Assembly: GCA_002751075.1 (NCBI GenBank)
Contig: NAOQ01000018.1
Span: forward strand, 267,300 to 279,012
Length of the DNA: 11,713 nt
Source of the DNA: Ichthyophonus hoferi
Lineage: Eukaryota; Opisthokonta; Ichthyosporea; Ichthyophonida; Ichthyophonidae
Reading direction: 5' to 3'
The translations under genes and the position numbers were made by a program. Every line of letters begins with the position of its first letter. Within the stretch, counting starts at the first letter, position 1. The notes under the pieces are model-generated. The model was not told where the DNA came from. It made no database searches and saw only the letters and a list, made by a program, of their open reading frames with translations. This document shows positions 11,430 through 11,713 of this stretch, in pieces.

Positions 11430-11713
11430 CATAATAACACCAACAAAGTAAAGCAATAACTAAAACGGTATTGTGATAACTACAACACAGTTAGATAACA
11501 ATCACAATTGAGTGAAAGAATCTCTAATACCACAACTACAATACAGTTAGTTAGATAACAGATACAACACAACAAGATAATAATCAGGGTTTAGTAAAAT
11601 GACAACTACAATATAGTATGATCATAATCAAAATTTAGTGACATAATAACTCTAATCGTGATCTAAGAACACCAACACAGTAAGACAATAACTTAAGTAG
11701 CGTTATCATAACA
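11430..11713. repeat. diverged tandem-like array, core 'ACAACTACAATACAGTTAG'
   Basis: Related words recur: GATAACTACAACACAG (11475-11490), ACAACTACAATACAGTTAG (11532-11550), GACAACTACAATATAGTATG (11601-11620), and shorter AACACCAACA(C/A)AGTAA forms near 11437 and 11669. Each is followed within about 15-50 bases by a TTTAGT/TTGAGT word or an AATAAC word. Spacing between the best copies is about 57-69 bases. The array runs off the window edge. Confidence 0.7.

Larger units (their letters stand above)
11005..11713 (-). other. PI4KB: upstream PI4KB intron, to window edge
   Basis: No PI4K-beta sequence ('DDLRQE' and the N-lobe should precede exon a) could be found here on the - strand, so this is intron running out of the window. 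It contains an octamer repeat and a diverged tandem array. Confidence 0.7.

Overview
This is an intron-rich, AT-rich eukaryotic nuclear window. Both recognisable genes are split by canonical GT-AG introns of roughly 240 to 890 bases. The noncoding DNA is full of simple repeats, and the exons are visibly richer in GC than their surroundings. I cannot place the organism. The Sac1 signature has the '[10 protein letters not shown]' form (Met after the catalytic Cys) rather than the 'NCIDCLDRTN' form I associate with animals, so a protist or early-diverging lineage is more likely than an animal. That is inference only.

The left part (1-4913, + strand) carries the C-terminal 270 codons of a Sac1-type phosphoinositide phosphatase in eight exons: 860-958, 1202-1334, 1754-1829, 2528-2630, 2901-2994, 3380-3475, 3812-3872 and 4762-4913. 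They include the catalytic CX5R motif, two C-terminal membrane segments and a KKSY end that fits a COPI retrieval signal. The N-terminal exons lie left of the window.

The right part (8307-11004, - strand) carries the C-terminal 245 codons of a type III phosphatidylinositol 4-kinase of the beta/Pik1 class in seven exons: 11004-10931, 10603-10486, 10211-10105, 9701-9569, 9266-9146, 8809-8649 and 8330-8307. They include the catalytic loop, the DFG motif and the complete C-terminus. Its N-terminal exons lie right of the window.

The two genes point towards each other across about 3.4 kb (4914-8306). They encode opposing enzymes: PI4K-beta makes PI4P, mainly at the Golgi, and Sac1 removes it, mainly at the ER/Golgi. 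Between them lies a decayed or isolated 57-codon piece of an acetyl-CoA acetyltransferase (thiolase) on the - strand (6932-7102). The rest of the gap is AT-rich DNA with one weak small-ORF candidate (7817-7918). The right edge (about 11430-11713) is a diverged tandem-like repeat inside the upstream PI4K intron. I saw no bacterial operon, CRISPR array, tRNA, rRNA, intact transposon or viral element.
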